Source: Allolobophora icterica
Lineage: Eukaryota; Annelida; Clitellata; Crassiclitellata; Lumbricidae
NCBI GenBank assembly: GCA_963556255.1
Contig: OY744604.1
Span: 28,401,599 to 28,465,598, forward strand
Direction: 5' to 3'
Length of the DNA: 64,000 nucleotides
Made by a program: the position numbers and the translations under genes. Positions 36,313 through 48,760 of the stretch are shown here, piece after piece. A model generated the notes under the pieces. The model worked only from the letters and a program-made list of their open reading frames with translations. It was not told the DNA's origin and made no database searches. Within the stretch, counting starts at the first letter, position 1; each line of letters begins with the position of its first letter.

Positions 36313-36960
36313 GAAAGTATTATTACCCGTCTATTAGACTCTATGCATAAACATCTTTGTCCCCCTCACTGACAATTTAGTTCTTCTTTTGTACTTACTT
36401 TTCTTCTCTTTGTTCTTCTACTTGTTCTTCTTGTTCTTCTTGTTGTTGTTTTAGTATTCCTTGTTCTCCTTCGTATTAATTTTGCTTTTCTTCTTACTTT
36501 TTTTTAAGTCTTAGATTCGCATGTTAATTCTTTTATTCAGTGGTCTTCTTCCTTTGTTATTCTACTTTTTCTCCTCCATTATTATTTATCTAAACATTAG
36601 TCAACCTCGTTCCCATCGCCATCAACATCACCTGATTTGTCATCGCAATCGTTGCAGTTGTCGATACTATAATCATCAATTACGATCATTTTTAGTTGTC
36701 GATACTTTTACTATTACTATTATTACTAAACTCTTTTTTCACCTTTGCAATTGGTGAGAAAAGAATTTAGTAATAGGGCCTAATGGCAATTTTCAAATAT
36801 CTTACTTATCCATTTCGCGTCTCTCAGTTAATGCGACTCACGAGAAATCAATACTCAGCATGTAGCCACAACAGCAAAATAATAGGGCCTACTATTATGA
36901 ACAATTTACGTATCGTTAATTTTAGTGTGACTGACCAGCCAGATTATGTTGTTTTTTCAG

Positions 36961-37115
36961 GGTTTCTGACACCGTCAAAAGGAACAGCCTTCATAAACGG
37001 CTTCGATATAACGCGAGAAATGGATGAGATCCGACAAAACCTCGGCCTCTGTCCACAGCACAACATACTCTTTGATACCCTGACTGTCAAAGAACACCTT
37101 CTCTTCTATGCCGTT
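36961..37115 (+). CDS. ABCA3-like: ABCA3-like transporter, exon 9 (NBD1 Q-loop)
   Basis: The exon follows GTTTTTTCAG, phase 1 in and 0 out. It encodes [17 protein letters not shown] and the Q-loop stretch [20 protein letters not shown]. The donor GTTAGT is chosen because exon 10 then completes FYAV-LKG, the family consensus. Confidence 0.9.
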
Positions 37116-37149
37116 GTTAGTAACCATGCGTTAATATCGATATTTACTC

Positions 37150-38940
37150 AATTATTGGAACTGGGGAGGTTAACAAACGCTTTGATCACCAGTGTGTCGT
37201 CAACGGTGTAACGATTGATGATGCTGATATTATCTCTGAGAAGCTTAACAACTATTTCACCGGGACGGTGGCATCTCTTGCGGGAAAAATTTTCCACTCA
37301 ACCAATTCTTATCAAAAATACTTTGAATAGTGACCGCTTAAATCTGTTTTGGAAGTACCTACATCGCCTCAAGAACTTTTTAGTTTAAATACATGTAGCA
37401 CTATCAAAAGTGCTATAGGATTGGCAATAAAAGCACTGATGCTTTCATTGCCAATCCTAATTTACACTTAATTTGCTGAAACACTTTCAGAAATATTCAA
37501 CACCTCGTAGGTAACGGGGATCTTTTTCTCTGCTCTAAATATAGCGAAGGTAGTATCTATATTTCAAATGAGTAAAAGGGAGGATAATATCCAAATATAG
37601 ACCGATCTCCATTTTACCGTATTTCTTCAATACTGTCATCGTATATACGGTATATCTCCAAGACTGTCACCGATTTTTTCAGAGCATTCGCCGGTCCTTT
37701 TTATTATTTCCAAAATACTTGAGAGGATCATGTATGACAGGTTAAATAATTTTGTACAGGAGATGGAAACATTATTTCCATTTCAACATGGATTTCAACA
37801 GGACCACTCTACCGCTATGTCTCTAATAAATCTCCAAGATAAAATTTCAAATGCGCTTTATAACAACACCTATTCCACTGGCATTTTCCTTGATCTGGCT
37901 AAGGTATTTGACACCGTAGATCACAAAATATTAGTTAATAAACTTGAGAAATATGGTGTTCGAGGTCAACCCTTAGACTGGTTCATCGGTTACTTAGAGA
38001 TCAGATTCCAACTGGTGACTTGCAATGGCAAATCATCTAAACTTAACTGCATAAAATATAGAGTTCCGTTATGGGACCGTTTATTATTTTTGAATTACAG
38101 TAATGACCTCCCAAATTTGTCGACCCAATTTCATACTGTTTGCTGATGACAGCAATTTTTTCTCTCACAAATCCTACGATAGTCTAATTCAAATTGTGAA
38201 TAGTATTAATAGCCGACTGGTTCCGTGTCAATCGGCTATCTCTGAATCTGAGCAAAACCAACTTCATATTGTTCCGCTCCCATCGGAAGCTCATTCCTCA
38301 TCCAGAATTGGAGGTGCTAATTGACGGCTGTCTCATTCCACAGTTCAGTTCCTTGGGGTATACGTGGATAGCCACTTAACCTGGAAGACACACTTTGATA
38401 ACATATCGCGAAAATCTGCCAAAAACTTGGGCGTCCTTTCTAGAATTTCTTATTTCTGTTACCTCGCATCTTACACCAGTTGTATTATTTAGGCTCTACC
38501 TTAATATTTCCATATTCTACATATTGCTATTTGGTATGGGCATCAATTATAATTCACGTCTTGCTTGACTGTTCTTCAGAAGAGTGAGGTTCGCATTATC
38601 CGCCTCGATCACATAGGGCCTACTGACCCTGCCTTCCTACGTCTTCGCATACTAAAAGTTAATGAGAAGGATGACGACGCGGCCCTTGAAAAACTCTCAA
38701 ACCACCAGATACGCACAAAACAGTTATCCATCGCCCGCCTACCAGTCCTTGCTTCAACGGGTCGAAAGTTTTCAGCCTATACGGCGGAAGCAGGTCGGTA
38801 GGTCTGAGAGTTGACTGTCAGCTGGAAAATTATCCCCTGCGAACTGACCATTTTACTATTGCAGTAAAGGACAGTTTCCGAAAAGAAGCAACGAAAACCG
38901 TGCGAAACGCAGTAACTCCATGGTTAAACGAATAATTCCG
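37150..38940 (+). mobile_element. CR1/L2-like LINE remnant (ABCA intron 9)
   Basis: Frames broken by stops cover the pre-RT region ([19 protein letters not shown], about 37190), the RT (FLDLAKVFDTVDHKIL at about 37890, then FADDSNFF at about 38143, the catalytic box) and the C-terminal part (LQKSEVRIIRLDH, LRILKVNEKD near 38580-38660). It is dead by frameshifts and stops. The fused 138-residue frame at 37730-38146 is the longest piece. Confidence 0.85.
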
Positions 38941-39001
38941 AAAAGAGATGTGGCAATTATAACCCCAGAATTCCGAAAAGAGATGTGGCAATTATAACTC
39001 C
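38931..39001. repeat. Tandem pair of ~36-bp units
   Basis: AATTCCGAAAAGAGATGTGG followed by CAATTATAAC occurs twice in a row at the end of the LINE remnant. Confidence 0.8.
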
Positions 39002-39589
39002 AAACTTGCAAGATAAATATCGAGCAAACTCTGCATTAAGACAAAATGGTAGAGACGACTATCATCAGCCTACATAGCTGCTCACATGCGCAGAACAATA
39101 ACCAAGTTCACCCCATTCCGCGACTAACCATTAGAGATTTTCTTTTCTCCCAACGGACTATGCACAAATGGCACCACGATTAAGTGCTATAATCAATGTC
39201 ACAGCAATATATATATGCCTTTTAAATAGAAGCATACTCAATGCATCTGACTAATTCTCAAATCTCGATAGCACATACATTTCTGTGTCATACACTGGAA
39301 ATAATAATTTTTATATACTTTATTATTTATTATTATCATTATTACTATTATCGCTTTAGACTGTTGTAAGCTGTAATGCGGTGTATCATCCTTCGTTGTT
39401 TCATAATAAAACGTATATATATATATTATATATATATATAAATTCATATCTGCCCCTTGCACTTTAATCAGGTGATAAATAGTTGAAATTCAGTTATTCT
39501 TACATTCGCATTCATTGACAAATTATCTGAGCAACAGTAGTGAAATGGGTACTGGGTAGTAATACATCAGATCTTCTTGTTGAGTTTAG

Positions 39590-39745
39590 CTAAAAGGAAG
39601 TCCATTTAATATGGCTTCATTGGAGGTGAACGAAATGATCAAGGTCTTGCACATGAAAGAGAAAATCAACGCAGAAGTGAAAACGCTCTCCGGCGGACAG
39701 AGAAGAAAGCTCAGTGTCGGAATTGCGCTCATCTCCGGATCCAAG
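39590..39745 (+). CDS. ABCA3-like: ABCA3-like transporter, exon 10 (NBD1 signature)
   Basis: The acceptor is TTGAGTTTAG and the donor GTACAC, phase 0 at both ends. It begins LKGSPFN and contains the ABC signature LSGGQRRKLSVGIALISGSK. Confidence 0.92.
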
Positions 39746-39799
39746 GTACACAATCACAAACACACAGTCACATACGCACACACGAAATTGCCAATCTTG

Positions 39800-39972
39800 T
39801 TGTCAAGACCTTAAACCTCAAGACCAAGACCAAGACTTTGAACCTCGAGACCAAGACCAAGCCCGAGACTTTGAACATCGAGAACAAGACCAAAACCAAG
39901 ACTTTGAACCTCAACACCAAGACCAAGACTTTGAACCTCAAGACCAAGACCGAGACCAAGACCCAAGAAATC
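39800..39972. repeat. Minisatellite of ACCAAGACCAAGACTTTGAA units
   Basis: Irregular tandem copies of an approximately 18-36-bp unit lie 50 bp after exon 10. The acidic Q/D/E-rich translation (QDQDFEP repeats) is not considered a gene. Confidence 0.8.
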
Positions 39973-40089
39973 ACATTCATCCCAATACTTCTATTCCTTA
40001 CCAGAAAATTGTCAAGTCGGACTAGTCGCTATTTTAATGAAAACGTGAGAGAGACTGTTTGTACATCAACACCTATATCCAGCCTTGGT

Positions 40090-40560
40090 GGTCCAACCTC
40101 TGAGCCAGACCCTATCTGATCAATTCGCCTGTAGACCTACAGACTCCGCCACCACCGCGTTGATTGCCATACTCCAGCAAGTCTCGAGGCTACTAAAGAT
40201 GTGTTCCAGTGTTCCTACGTGACCCTGATATCGCTTGACTTCCCCAGAGCATTCGACACGGTCCGGCATTTCAACCTTGCGTAGAAGCACTCTGGCCTAC
40301 AAATTCCTGACCACATAATTATACAACTGGCTTATTAACTTTCTAAATGAAAGCATTTGACCAGAAGCCTCAATCAATGCCAGTGCGGTTCAAGGTTCGG
40401 CACCAATGCCTCCGCTCCAGCCGATCCATTCCGATAAGAAGATTGTCAAGTATGCGGATGACACATACTTGGTAGTCGGATCGCGGCTGAGGCGCACTTT
40501 CCAAGAAGAGCTTGAGTGAATATCCCTCAAATTGGCAAATTAAGCTTAACATAACAGATA
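40090..40560 (+). mobile_element. Strongly decayed LINE reverse transcriptase fragment
   Basis: Broken frames resemble the RT of non-LTR elements: LIAILQQVSRLL, then FPRAFDTVRHF, then a MRMTHTW-type remnant of the catalytic region. Many frameshifts are present. Confidence 0.55.
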
Positions 40561-40694
40561 TTATAGAATATTCTTCTGTGTTTAGTTTTTTTATTGGCGT
40601 ATTTAGTCGCATTCCAGACTGAGCGCTAGTCTATAATTATTATTGTCATTAATTAATGAGCGTGATGTCATGTGTAACAATATTATTATTACAG

Positions 40695-40905
40695 TTCGTG
40701 ATTCTGGATGAGCCGACGTCTGGCATGGACCCAGAGGCACGCAGACAGACATGGGACATTCTACAGAGCCAGAGAAAGGATCGAACGATGATTCTATCGA
40801 CTCACTACATGGACGAAGCCGATCTACTGGGAGACCGCATAGCCATCATGTCTGAAGGAGAGATACAGTGTTACGGGACTCCCATGTTCCTCAAAAACAA
40901 ATACG
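40695..40905 (+). CDS. ABCA3-like: ABCA3-like transporter, exon 11 (NBD1 Walker B, H-loop)
   Basis: The acceptor is TTATTACAG and the donor GTATGA, phase 0 in and 1 out. It encodes Walker B and D-loop [17 protein letters not shown] and the H-loop [18 protein letters not shown], ending FLKNKYG. All catalytic residues of NBD1 are present. Confidence 0.94.
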
Positions 40906-41987
40906 GTATGAGATTCTCAGCTGCCGTTAGTCATCTGTCGATTGCTGCTATGTATATTCGTCTCATTGTTGTCGATCACGTGATCCACAATCCCACCACC
41001 ATCATCCTTACCACGACCAACACCACTAGCACAATGATCAACATCATCTTCACAATTGGATTATTCGTGCTTGCTTTTCGAGCGTGCACATGTCATTTTG
41101 GATCAATTAGTCGGTCAAATTTTTAACATTAATTTTCGTTCTTCGGGACTTCTAATACGTTCCAGTATGCGTTCTAGAAGTTATTTCTTTTCGTCAAAGT
41201 TGTTTATGACCACTTCAAGCGGTTTTGGGACGTTTAGTATCACGGTCTTGTGCGCCAACGACGACTCGTTGATATTGAGATTACAAACTGGGGATTGGAG
41301 AGTCTCAATCTCCATTTTGAAAGGCATATAGACTCACTGGATTGGTGCTGACTATTCTACGTGGTTGACGCTGCGAAAGCGTCAAATCCTGATATCCAAA
41401 AGTAGATGGAAGATGTCTGACCGAACTACCATCCGCTTGGTCTTGGAATTTGTGTGTTGCGAGTCCAGTCGCTTACCTTCGTTTCTGTTGGGCTCTTCGT
41501 GTCTGCTAGTGTTCGACAGTTATGGCTCTTCGAGCTATATGAGCATCGTTCTCCTAATGATAATTTGTTTGTTCATAATGACTTTAACACCACTTAGGCT
41601 GCAGCAGGCAGCGGTACTTAGAAGGCACTATAGTAATATCTGGATGCATACATAAAATATAAATAAATGATCATTTCAATGTTATTTTCATCATTATCAA
41701 TGTTATCATTATCACGAGTAACGACAACGTAACTGCATCATTATAACATAAAAATGTAATCAATATAGCATGAAGGATAAGAATACGATCAACACTGACA
41801 TAATGATATATGCTATAGGCCTTTATAAAGTGGCATAGATTTACTTTATAAATTAATGACACTTTATTAAAATTTTAAAATTATTTTAAGTCAATATTAT
41901 TTTCAAAATTATCAGCAATATTATTGACAATCTATCCTTGCTATTAGGTTAAGTCCTACTAATAATTATAACCAACGATTTCTGAAG
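40906..41987 (+). other. ABCA intron 11
   Basis: No further gene or recognisable repeat protein is seen. The 5' half has open frames at 41056-41331 and 41365-41655 with no family resemblance that I recognise. The 3' part is very AT-rich. Confidence 0.45.
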
Positions 41988-42237
41988 GCGTTGGATATCA
42001 TCTGACGATAGTGAAGTCGTCCTCGTGTGATGTGGATCAATTGCTTGATGTTATAACGTCTCAAATTCCCATGGCCCACATGGTAAGCGACAAGACTGAG
42101 GAAGTTAGGTTCGTTCTGCCGAGTCAGCAAGCCTCTGCATTCGAGAGACTCTTCGAGACGCTTGAGACAGATCGTGAAACCCTCGGCATCGACAGCTTTG
42201 GTGTCTCGGTCACGACAATGGAAGAAGTCTTTCTCAG
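41988..42237 (+). CDS. ABCA3-like: ABCA3-like transporter, exon 12 (after NBD1)
   Basis: The acceptor is ATTTCTGAAG and the donor GTCAGT, phase 1 in and 2 out. It encodes GYHLTIVK, the domain following NBD1 with FVLPSQQASAFERLFETLE, and closes FGVSVTTMEEVFLR, a conserved ABCA ending of this regulatory region. Confidence 0.92.
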
Positions 42238-43034
42238 GTCAGTCTTTGCATACTACATAATTTCTATATGCGGGAGCATTCCTCATCTGCGCAACATTTA
42301 GTCAAAATGGCGCAGTACGATTCTCGCGCCGCTTTTCATTAAGTAAAAAGTCATAACCTTTTAGGATTAAATTAGCATAAAATAATATAGATAATAATTT
42401 GCACGACTTACTGCGCCAAGATAAGAAATCCTATCTAAGCTAATCCAATGACTTCTAGAGCGCGCTTATGATAATGCCCTATATATGACTAGAACTCGCA
42501 ATAACAAGTCAATTGACAGGCACTGAATAATTTGCAGACGAGAGACAATAAATTCTACCTAACTAACAAAGCCAATAAGCGGCGCTTCGCCTGTATCTAA
42601 TGCCCGCCTCCAGTCAACAGGTGTTTCGTATATATGTGTTCACCGAAAAGGTATAAAATACAAAGCCAGCAACTAAGAATAGACAGCTGCAAATACAACA
42701 TTATCACTTCTGTGATGTAACATAGATATGTCAATGTCATAATCATAACAAAATGGGAAAAGTTGTAGGGGCCTAACTATACTCTTTGCCACAAACATTA
42801 AGGACACTGTTATTATGACTTCCCTGTAGGCCTAGTAATCGACAAAAAGTTTGTTACGCAGATATAGTATATGAACGCGATCCAAATGCCCAGAATGGTG
42901 ATATTGGATGTCTTTAACAGATTCCAGTATATTCTTGTTAAGTATTTATTAATCCAACACACATCCATCTGTCACTGGTACTCTTTTCGATGCTGCTATT
43001 AGTGGCGTGAATCATGTCGGTTATTTCAATACAG
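42238..43034 (+). other. ABCA intron 12
   Basis: I see no exon, gene or recognisable repeat here. Confidence 0.4.
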
Positions 43035-43114
43035 GGTAAATAATTCGTCTACACAGGAAGGCGGACCAATAATGAGCGTTGCGGCCGATGCAGGAATACT
43101 CGGAAACAGTTCAC
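43035..43114 (+). CDS. ABCA3-like: ABCA3-like transporter, exon 13 (linker to TMD2)
   Basis: The acceptor is TTCAATACAG and the donor GTTAAG, phase 2 in and 1 out. It encodes a poorly conserved linker, VNNSSTQEGGPIMSVAADAG. It is chosen because both phases fit and no stop is met; the linker has no family motif, so this is less certain than its neighbours. Confidence 0.7.
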
Positions 43115-43919
43115 GTTAAGTTCTTTCTTTTTACATTTCCTTATCGATGGCCAGTCTGACCTAATCACTGTAATCAGTCGAGCCTCAAACGCATTAGCTA
43201 TCTGTTAGCTAACCAACTAGCAGAGAAACGCTTCCTACTGTTTGGTAGACAGGTAGATTGCTAATGAATTTTCCTGTTACCTCCGGAGTTCACGCTCACA
43301 TCATGCTGTCAACGCAACACCTTCAAGAAGTCAGACAAGCCAATAAATAATAATTATTAGCATTTAACGCCGCTCTAAGTAATTAGGATATTATTTGTTG
43401 TGAATTTCAACTGTCTATTTCTCAATATAATTATTTCACTTAGAAAATCACAGGAAAGTCCTGGTGTTTATTAGCGTATAACAAAAATGTAAAATAGTAT
43501 TATAATAGAATAAATAGCGTGATATAGTTTTTAAAAATATGGAATTGAAATTTTTCCAGGATTATTTTTAAAGAAACTTTTTTAAGACGTTCAGTTATAT
43601 AATTTTCTTCATCCGATATCTTTGAAGTGAATAATTTTTATGTTTATCTCTTCTAGTATTGTTGACATTTATTGACATTTATTATGGCTTTGATTCCCGC
43701 GGTTATGATCGGCGCTGTAATGAACTACACACGGTAATTAACGGCGCGGTAAAGAGCGCGCGGTAATTATCGGCGCGGTTTGTGCACGCAGCAGTGAATG
43801 AAAACCCAGTACACATGACTCAGTTTAAACAGCACTACACCACACTGTATGTCATGCATTTTGTTGCAGTACAATTAACATCCTCACATTGTACTAGAAG
43901 GCTTGAAAATGAATTTCAG

Positions 43920-44799
43920 GTGCTGAGGTGCTATATCGGAAAGAAACCGGCTGTAAAGGCCAGAATCTCCAGCTCCGTGCCATGTTCTACAAGCGATTAA
44001 TTCATTCCATACGAAATTATGTACTTACATTGGGCCAGATTCTGATTCCAATCCTCTTCGCCATACTCGCCTGCTTAACCCTTTACCATCAGCCAAGAGA
44101 CAATCTTTCCCCACATTTAACCCTTGACCTAACCCACTTCAAAAGTCCAATCACTCCATACGACGTTCGAACATCAACCGCGAAAGCTCAGAGACTGGCA
44201 GCTTGCTACGACACTAGTGTTTCAAGGGAAAGTGAAGCTCGCTTCATCAACTCCAAGCCAGACTACTCCACAATGGATGCCTATCTGATAGGGATCGGAA
44301 AAGATCACAAAGACCAGTACAACTCGATCTACCAGATCGGCGCTACCATAGAAGAAGAGCCAGACGGAAAGTTAAACATTACCGGATTTTTCAATAATCA
44401 AGCCTACCACACGATCGCCATCTCGTTATCATACTTAGGCAATACGCTGATGCAATGCTTTGGCAACAAAGAGTACCATATCGAAACTATCAACCACCCA
44501 CTTCCCAGGAACTCCTCGGGACAGGTCTTGGAATCCATCCGTATGGATGAGAATAGCGAACTCGATTTCTCCCTCTGCGTATCCTTCGGATTGGCCTTTC
44601 TGTTTCCCACTTTCCTGATCTTTCTGATAAACGAACGAACGTCTGGTGCCAAGCACAGCCAACTCGTGAGCGGAGTCAGACTGCACAATTTCTGGCTGGC
44701 AACAATCATTTGTGATTGCGTCAACTACCTCGTTCCGTGCATTTTGATCATCGTTGTCATCCTGGGTTTTCGCATCGATGGTTACTGGCAAAATTCTTG
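43920..44799 (+). CDS. ABCA3-like: ABCA3-like transporter, exon 14 (TM7, loop 2, TM8-TM9)
   Basis: This is an 880-nt exon after GAATTTCAG, phase 1 in and 2 out. It encodes LQLRAMFYKRLIHSIRN before membrane segment 7 (LGQILIPILFAILACLTLY). The second extracytoplasmic loop follows, with GFFNNQAYHTIAISLSYLGN typical of ABCA proteins. Then come segments 8 (SFGLAFLFPTFLIFLINE) and 9. Between them lies ERTSGAKHSQLVSGV, the second coupling region. The donor GTTGGT is preferred to a later GTATAA because only it fits exon 15. Confidence 0.92.
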
Positions 44800-44869
44800 G
44801 TTGGTATAATTTATTGCCTATCGACGTCAACCTTCAAATCTCGCTCACTCTGTTCGCAATGCGGTTATG

Positions 44870-45325
44870 AAAGAAGGACAAGACAACTGGGAAAATGAGG
44901 GGAAGAGGAGGAGGAGGTTAAAAGAACAGAAAAACGAGCGAGGATTTGGGGATATGAGGAATAAAGGGAAGTTGAATTAAGTCAAGGATGAGGAAATTAA
45001 TGGGAAGAATGTGGAGCAGAAGAAGAGGAATGAAGAAGAGAAGAATAACAAAGAGGAGAACGAAGAAAGAGTAGAAGATGTAAATTACGGAGAAGATAAG
45101 GAAAAGTGCAGATGACTAACACATGAATAGAAGAAGATTACAGAGAAGTAGTAGGAGCAGAAGAAAAGGAGAAGAAATTGTGAAAATGAGAGGAATTGTG
45201 AAAGTGATGGAGGCGAGAAGGCTGAAGAAAATGTTAAGGATGAGAGGAAAAAATTACAACAAAATGAGACGAGAAAGAATGAGAAGAGGACGAAGGAAAA
45301 AAATTAATGAGTAGCATAGATATCT
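44870..45325. repeat. Purine-rich (GA/AAG) low-complexity stretch, ABCA intron 14
   Basis: This is a long irregular purine-rich region without a fixed period. Apparent Lys/Arg/Glu-rich frames are not genes. Confidence 0.8.
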
Positions 45326-45463
45326 TGAATTAACGTTCTCTCCCGGTAAATAATTGACTCTCCTGCTTCTTACTTGGTGGTCAGAGAGCGAAAGATAATT
45401 TGTGACATCTGTTAATATTGACAAATGTTGTCTTAGTATGGTGTGTAAGCTTATTAATTGCAG

Positions 45464-45588
45464 GTTAATTTTTATTGGTTTAATGCTACACGGTTTTTCC
45501 ATGTTACCCCTTATTTACGCAATGTCGTTCCTTTTCGGAAAAGCGTCAGTCGGATTCGTTTGTCTTTCCTCCATCTATATTGTAACAG
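45464..45588 (+). CDS. ABCA3-like: ABCA3-like transporter, exon 15 (TM10)
   Basis: The acceptor is TTAATTGCAG and the donor GTAAGA, phase 2 in and 1 out. It encodes LIFIGLMLHGFSMLPLIYAM, a membrane segment with the conserved PLIY core, then SFLFGKASVGFVCLSSIYIV. Confidence 0.9.
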
Positions 45589-45839
45589 GTAAGAACTCAT
45601 CCGTGTGACTTTTCCCGCTTTTGTTAGGCTGCATCACAACGATATCATTGATTTTGAATATAATTTATTTCGTTTGAATATCGCTTATTTTAAATCAAAT
45701 ATTTTGGTAAAGCAATGGAGATGTTTTGAAAATATGTATTTTGTAAAGAAGAAGGAGGAGGAGGAGGAGGAAGAGGTGGAGGTGCAGAACAAGAACAAGA
45801 ACAAGAAGAACAAGAACTAGAAGAACAAGAACCAAATTG

Positions 45840-46480
45840 CAGTCCCTTAGGTTAAGCTAGCCCTGAGCCAGCATTGGGTATGAAGTGTCACCGACTTTAT
45901 TTCTTAGCCTCGGCATATGAGGGCGGGTGGCCAGTCCTCTCCCGCGCCGTCTCATCTTCCCACTGACAGTGTAATGTCCGTGTACTCATTATAGCTGATT
46001 TCTGCCCTGGCGTGGATTTGAACCCCGACCTATTGTATTGTATTCGTATATTTATAAAGCGTTTCTAGCGGGAAAGCCATTCAGAAGCGCTCCCAGTGCG
46101 AGAGACCCAGACAAAAAAAGCAAGTTTTGAGAAAGGTTAAAGAGAAAGAGACGTTACCTGAGAGAATAGAAGAACGAACGAATGGAGGAAGCTCATTCCA
46201 AAGAGCAGGGCCAATGGAGGCAAAAGACCTAGATTGAGCCAGAGAAGTCCTGACACGGGGAACGAGAAGGTCCAAACGGCCAGAGGAACGAAGAGGAGGA
46301 CGAAGAGAAGCAGCAGAATGAGGACGATGAATTAAGTCACCTAAATATTTTGGAGCGAAACCAAGTTGAGCCTTAGAGATTGGATGCGGGCAGAAAGCGG
46401 GAGCCAGTGGAGTTCTTCTGCCATCCATTGACAGTCCATAGCCCTAACCACTACACTATGGAGCACCTCCAAAGAAGTCA
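45840..46480 (-). mobile_element. tRNA-derived SINE split by an L2-like LINE 3' fragment
   Basis: On the minus strand an A-box-like segment (CCATAGTGTAGTGGTTAGGG, about 46455) and a B-box-like segment (GGGGTTCAAATCC, about 46026) belong together as in tRNA-derived SINEs, but about 400 bp lie between. The inserted part encodes an L2/CR1-type C-terminal end (ALWNELPPFVR, FLKTCFF; 46428-46081) and ends in a TTGTA-type tail. Related DNA is at 50068-50345. Confidence 0.6.
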
Positions 46481-46682
46481 TAGTTATTCTAAATCAACTT
46501 ATTCGCCAAGAATCAATATAGGTTGAGCTGGAAATTTAAGCATTTTATGAAATTGTCCTCAACTAACCTTAACACGGATATGCAGCCGAAAAAGGTGCCA
46601 CATGATTATTAGCCCTGCAACAAGGCATCATAGTATCTCACATCTGAGTAGAGGCTGCATCTTGCTTCTTTTTGCTTTGAAG

Positions 46683-46922
46683 GGATATTTGCGCCTCGCA
46701 TTATGTTACTATTACAACCGCTACTGTCACAAAGTACCACGGAAATCATCGAATGGATATTCTACACCTTATCTCCCGCCTACTGGGTCAACGCGGTTCT
46801 TCAGAATATCCACAAAAACTACAACAACCATAGAGCCTGCAGCCAAATGACCCAAGGAGTGAAACTTGCCAATTTCTGCGCATCTACGAAAAATCATGGT
46901 TACTCCAATCCTTGTTGTCCAG
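46683..46922 (+). CDS. ABCA3-like: ABCA3-like transporter, exon 16 (TM11 region)
   Basis: The acceptor is TTGCTTTGAAG and the donor GTATAA, phase 1 in and out. It encodes PRIMLLLQPLLSQ and WIFYTLSPAYWVNAVLQNIH, the conserved ABCA stretch before the last membrane segment, then a cysteine-containing loop ending NPCCPG. Confidence 0.9.
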
Positions 46923-47253
46923 GTATAAGTTTTTGTGTAGAGTAGGTCTATTAAAAGCAGCTATATAAAGCTTGTATACGGTTTGGTTGCGCGTAGTGGT
47001 TTTTGCAGCGGCCCATGGAAAGTAGAGTGTATTGAAGTCAAATATTTAACGCAATATTTCTCATGGTAGGGCTATGCACGTCGCACGATGTATTATGAGG
47101 AAATAGGCTCCTCACTTATTTGTACACACATATAATTACAACTGGTGTATTCTGGAGCGTTCATCAGTTCCTATAGCTCCTGCTATTTGGTGGCGATGGG
47201 TACGAATAAATGATCATCTTGTCCTCGGTCATTAGTCGAATACATTGCTCCCC

Positions 47254-47553
47254 TTAGTGATAGCCTAGACGATATGTCTCTATTTTTAATCTATTCAGCG
47301 TAGTCTGGGTCTGCATGCCTTTGTTTCTTTTTCCTTCGAATAATTCTTGTAGTGTATTTCGTGGGATTCTGTCCACTGGCATTCTCTCTACATGTCCAAC
47401 CCACCGGAGTCTTCGTTGAACGAATTTGTCTAACACAGTTGTTTGTACACCTATGCCATCATTTCTTATTTTCTGTATTCTTGAAATCCGTGCGATCTTC
47501 CGCAAAAAGCTCATTTCTGCTGTAAGAATTCTTTTCTCATCTTGCTTTCGCAC
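47254..47553 (-). mobile_element. RTE-like LINE, ORF2 C-terminal fragment
   Basis: The minus-strand frame contains EMSFLRKIARISRIQKIRND and FVQRRLRWVGHVERMP, the usual end of RTE-type endonuclease-reverse transcriptases. It could be the missing 3' part of the same family as the RT at 56780-57600. Confidence 0.8.
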
Positions 47554-48559
47554 TGTCCAACTGTCGCTATAGGAAAATCGGTAATATCATCATCTTGTAT
47601 ATTTTCAATCACTGACGTAGTTTTAAGCTGTTGGATGTCTTAGGAGTTAGGGGATAATAGAGGAATAAGCTTACAACTTAAGCCTAAAAAACGCGCAAAT
47701 GTTGGGTAAATGACTGGCCGAGGAGCTGAGGAAGACAGCCGTTGGCCGCTTGGTTTGCTAGTGTGGTTGGAAATGAAAGACGTGACTGGGCTCAGAGAGG
47801 GCCCAAGTTCAGGGACATCTTACTCAGCAGTGGTGGGCCAACAGCTATTGAAAGGCTTGGCCAATGGTCATTCTGTGGATTTCTTAGAAGAAAATAGGTC
47901 GACCCTGGAGAAGTTTAGTTAGAGCATTGAACGGTCGTTTGAGGAACATAGGAAGCGATATAGCTCTAGGTCAGCCCTTATATCAAAAGTGAGCTAGATT
48001 AGTAGGCCTATAGACGAAATTATTTAGCAGTTACTAAAGTGGCATTAGAATATGAGGAGCAGAAGGGCCAATATAGAGATATTATACGGTCCACTCTGTT
48101 TTTCGCTGGAAGTGAGGAATAGGCTTTAGCATCGTTTGAAATGGCAGAAAGGCCCGTTGTGCCCCAAGTAAGACAACATTGTGTATGATTATTGGTAGCA
48201 CTTGGCAACATTTATTATTTTTGGAATTGTTACTAGGGATGTACCTATAATAATACGATAGTATATTTTAGATTGGTAGTTCCATGTTTTAAATATACAG
48301 TGTGATAAGATCTTCCCCCACTCCAGCCGAGGTTCTTCCCCGATCGGGTCATAAGATTGAAGGGTAGGGACATGAACTAGCTTGGCTCGAACCTGGACTC
48401 ACTATCTATGAGACTCAACTTAACCTGGGACGCGAATTTGAACCTGTCAACCCAGGTCAGGCTGAAACTGAGAGTTCTTCACAGTACATGTATGTTTGTA
48501 GGTATGTATGTATAGGTGTATGGATAGGAATATAATTATTGTGTGCATGTATTGTATGT

Positions 48560-48562
48560 ATG

Positions 48563-48652
<90 letters not shown>

Positions 48653-48760
48653 TTGTGTATGTGTGTATGCCTAAATGTATGTAAGCATGTAATATATATA
48701 TGTATATATATATATATGCATATATATATATATGCATATATATATAATATATATATGCAT
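48560..48760. repeat. (TA)n-(TG)n and imperfect TATATGCA microsatellite
   Basis: About 65 bp of pure TA passes into TG, then into TATATATGCATATA-like imperfect units to about 48768. Confidence 0.93.

Noticed and set aside
39714..40025. Q/D/E-rich 103-codon frame after exon 10
   Set aside because: It reads a minisatellite in another frame from exon 10, which has a normal donor at 39746.
41056..41655. Two adjacent plus-strand frames as an extra ABCA exon
   Set aside because: They have no ABCA similarity, and exons 11 and 12 already join in phase with conserved sequence on both sides.
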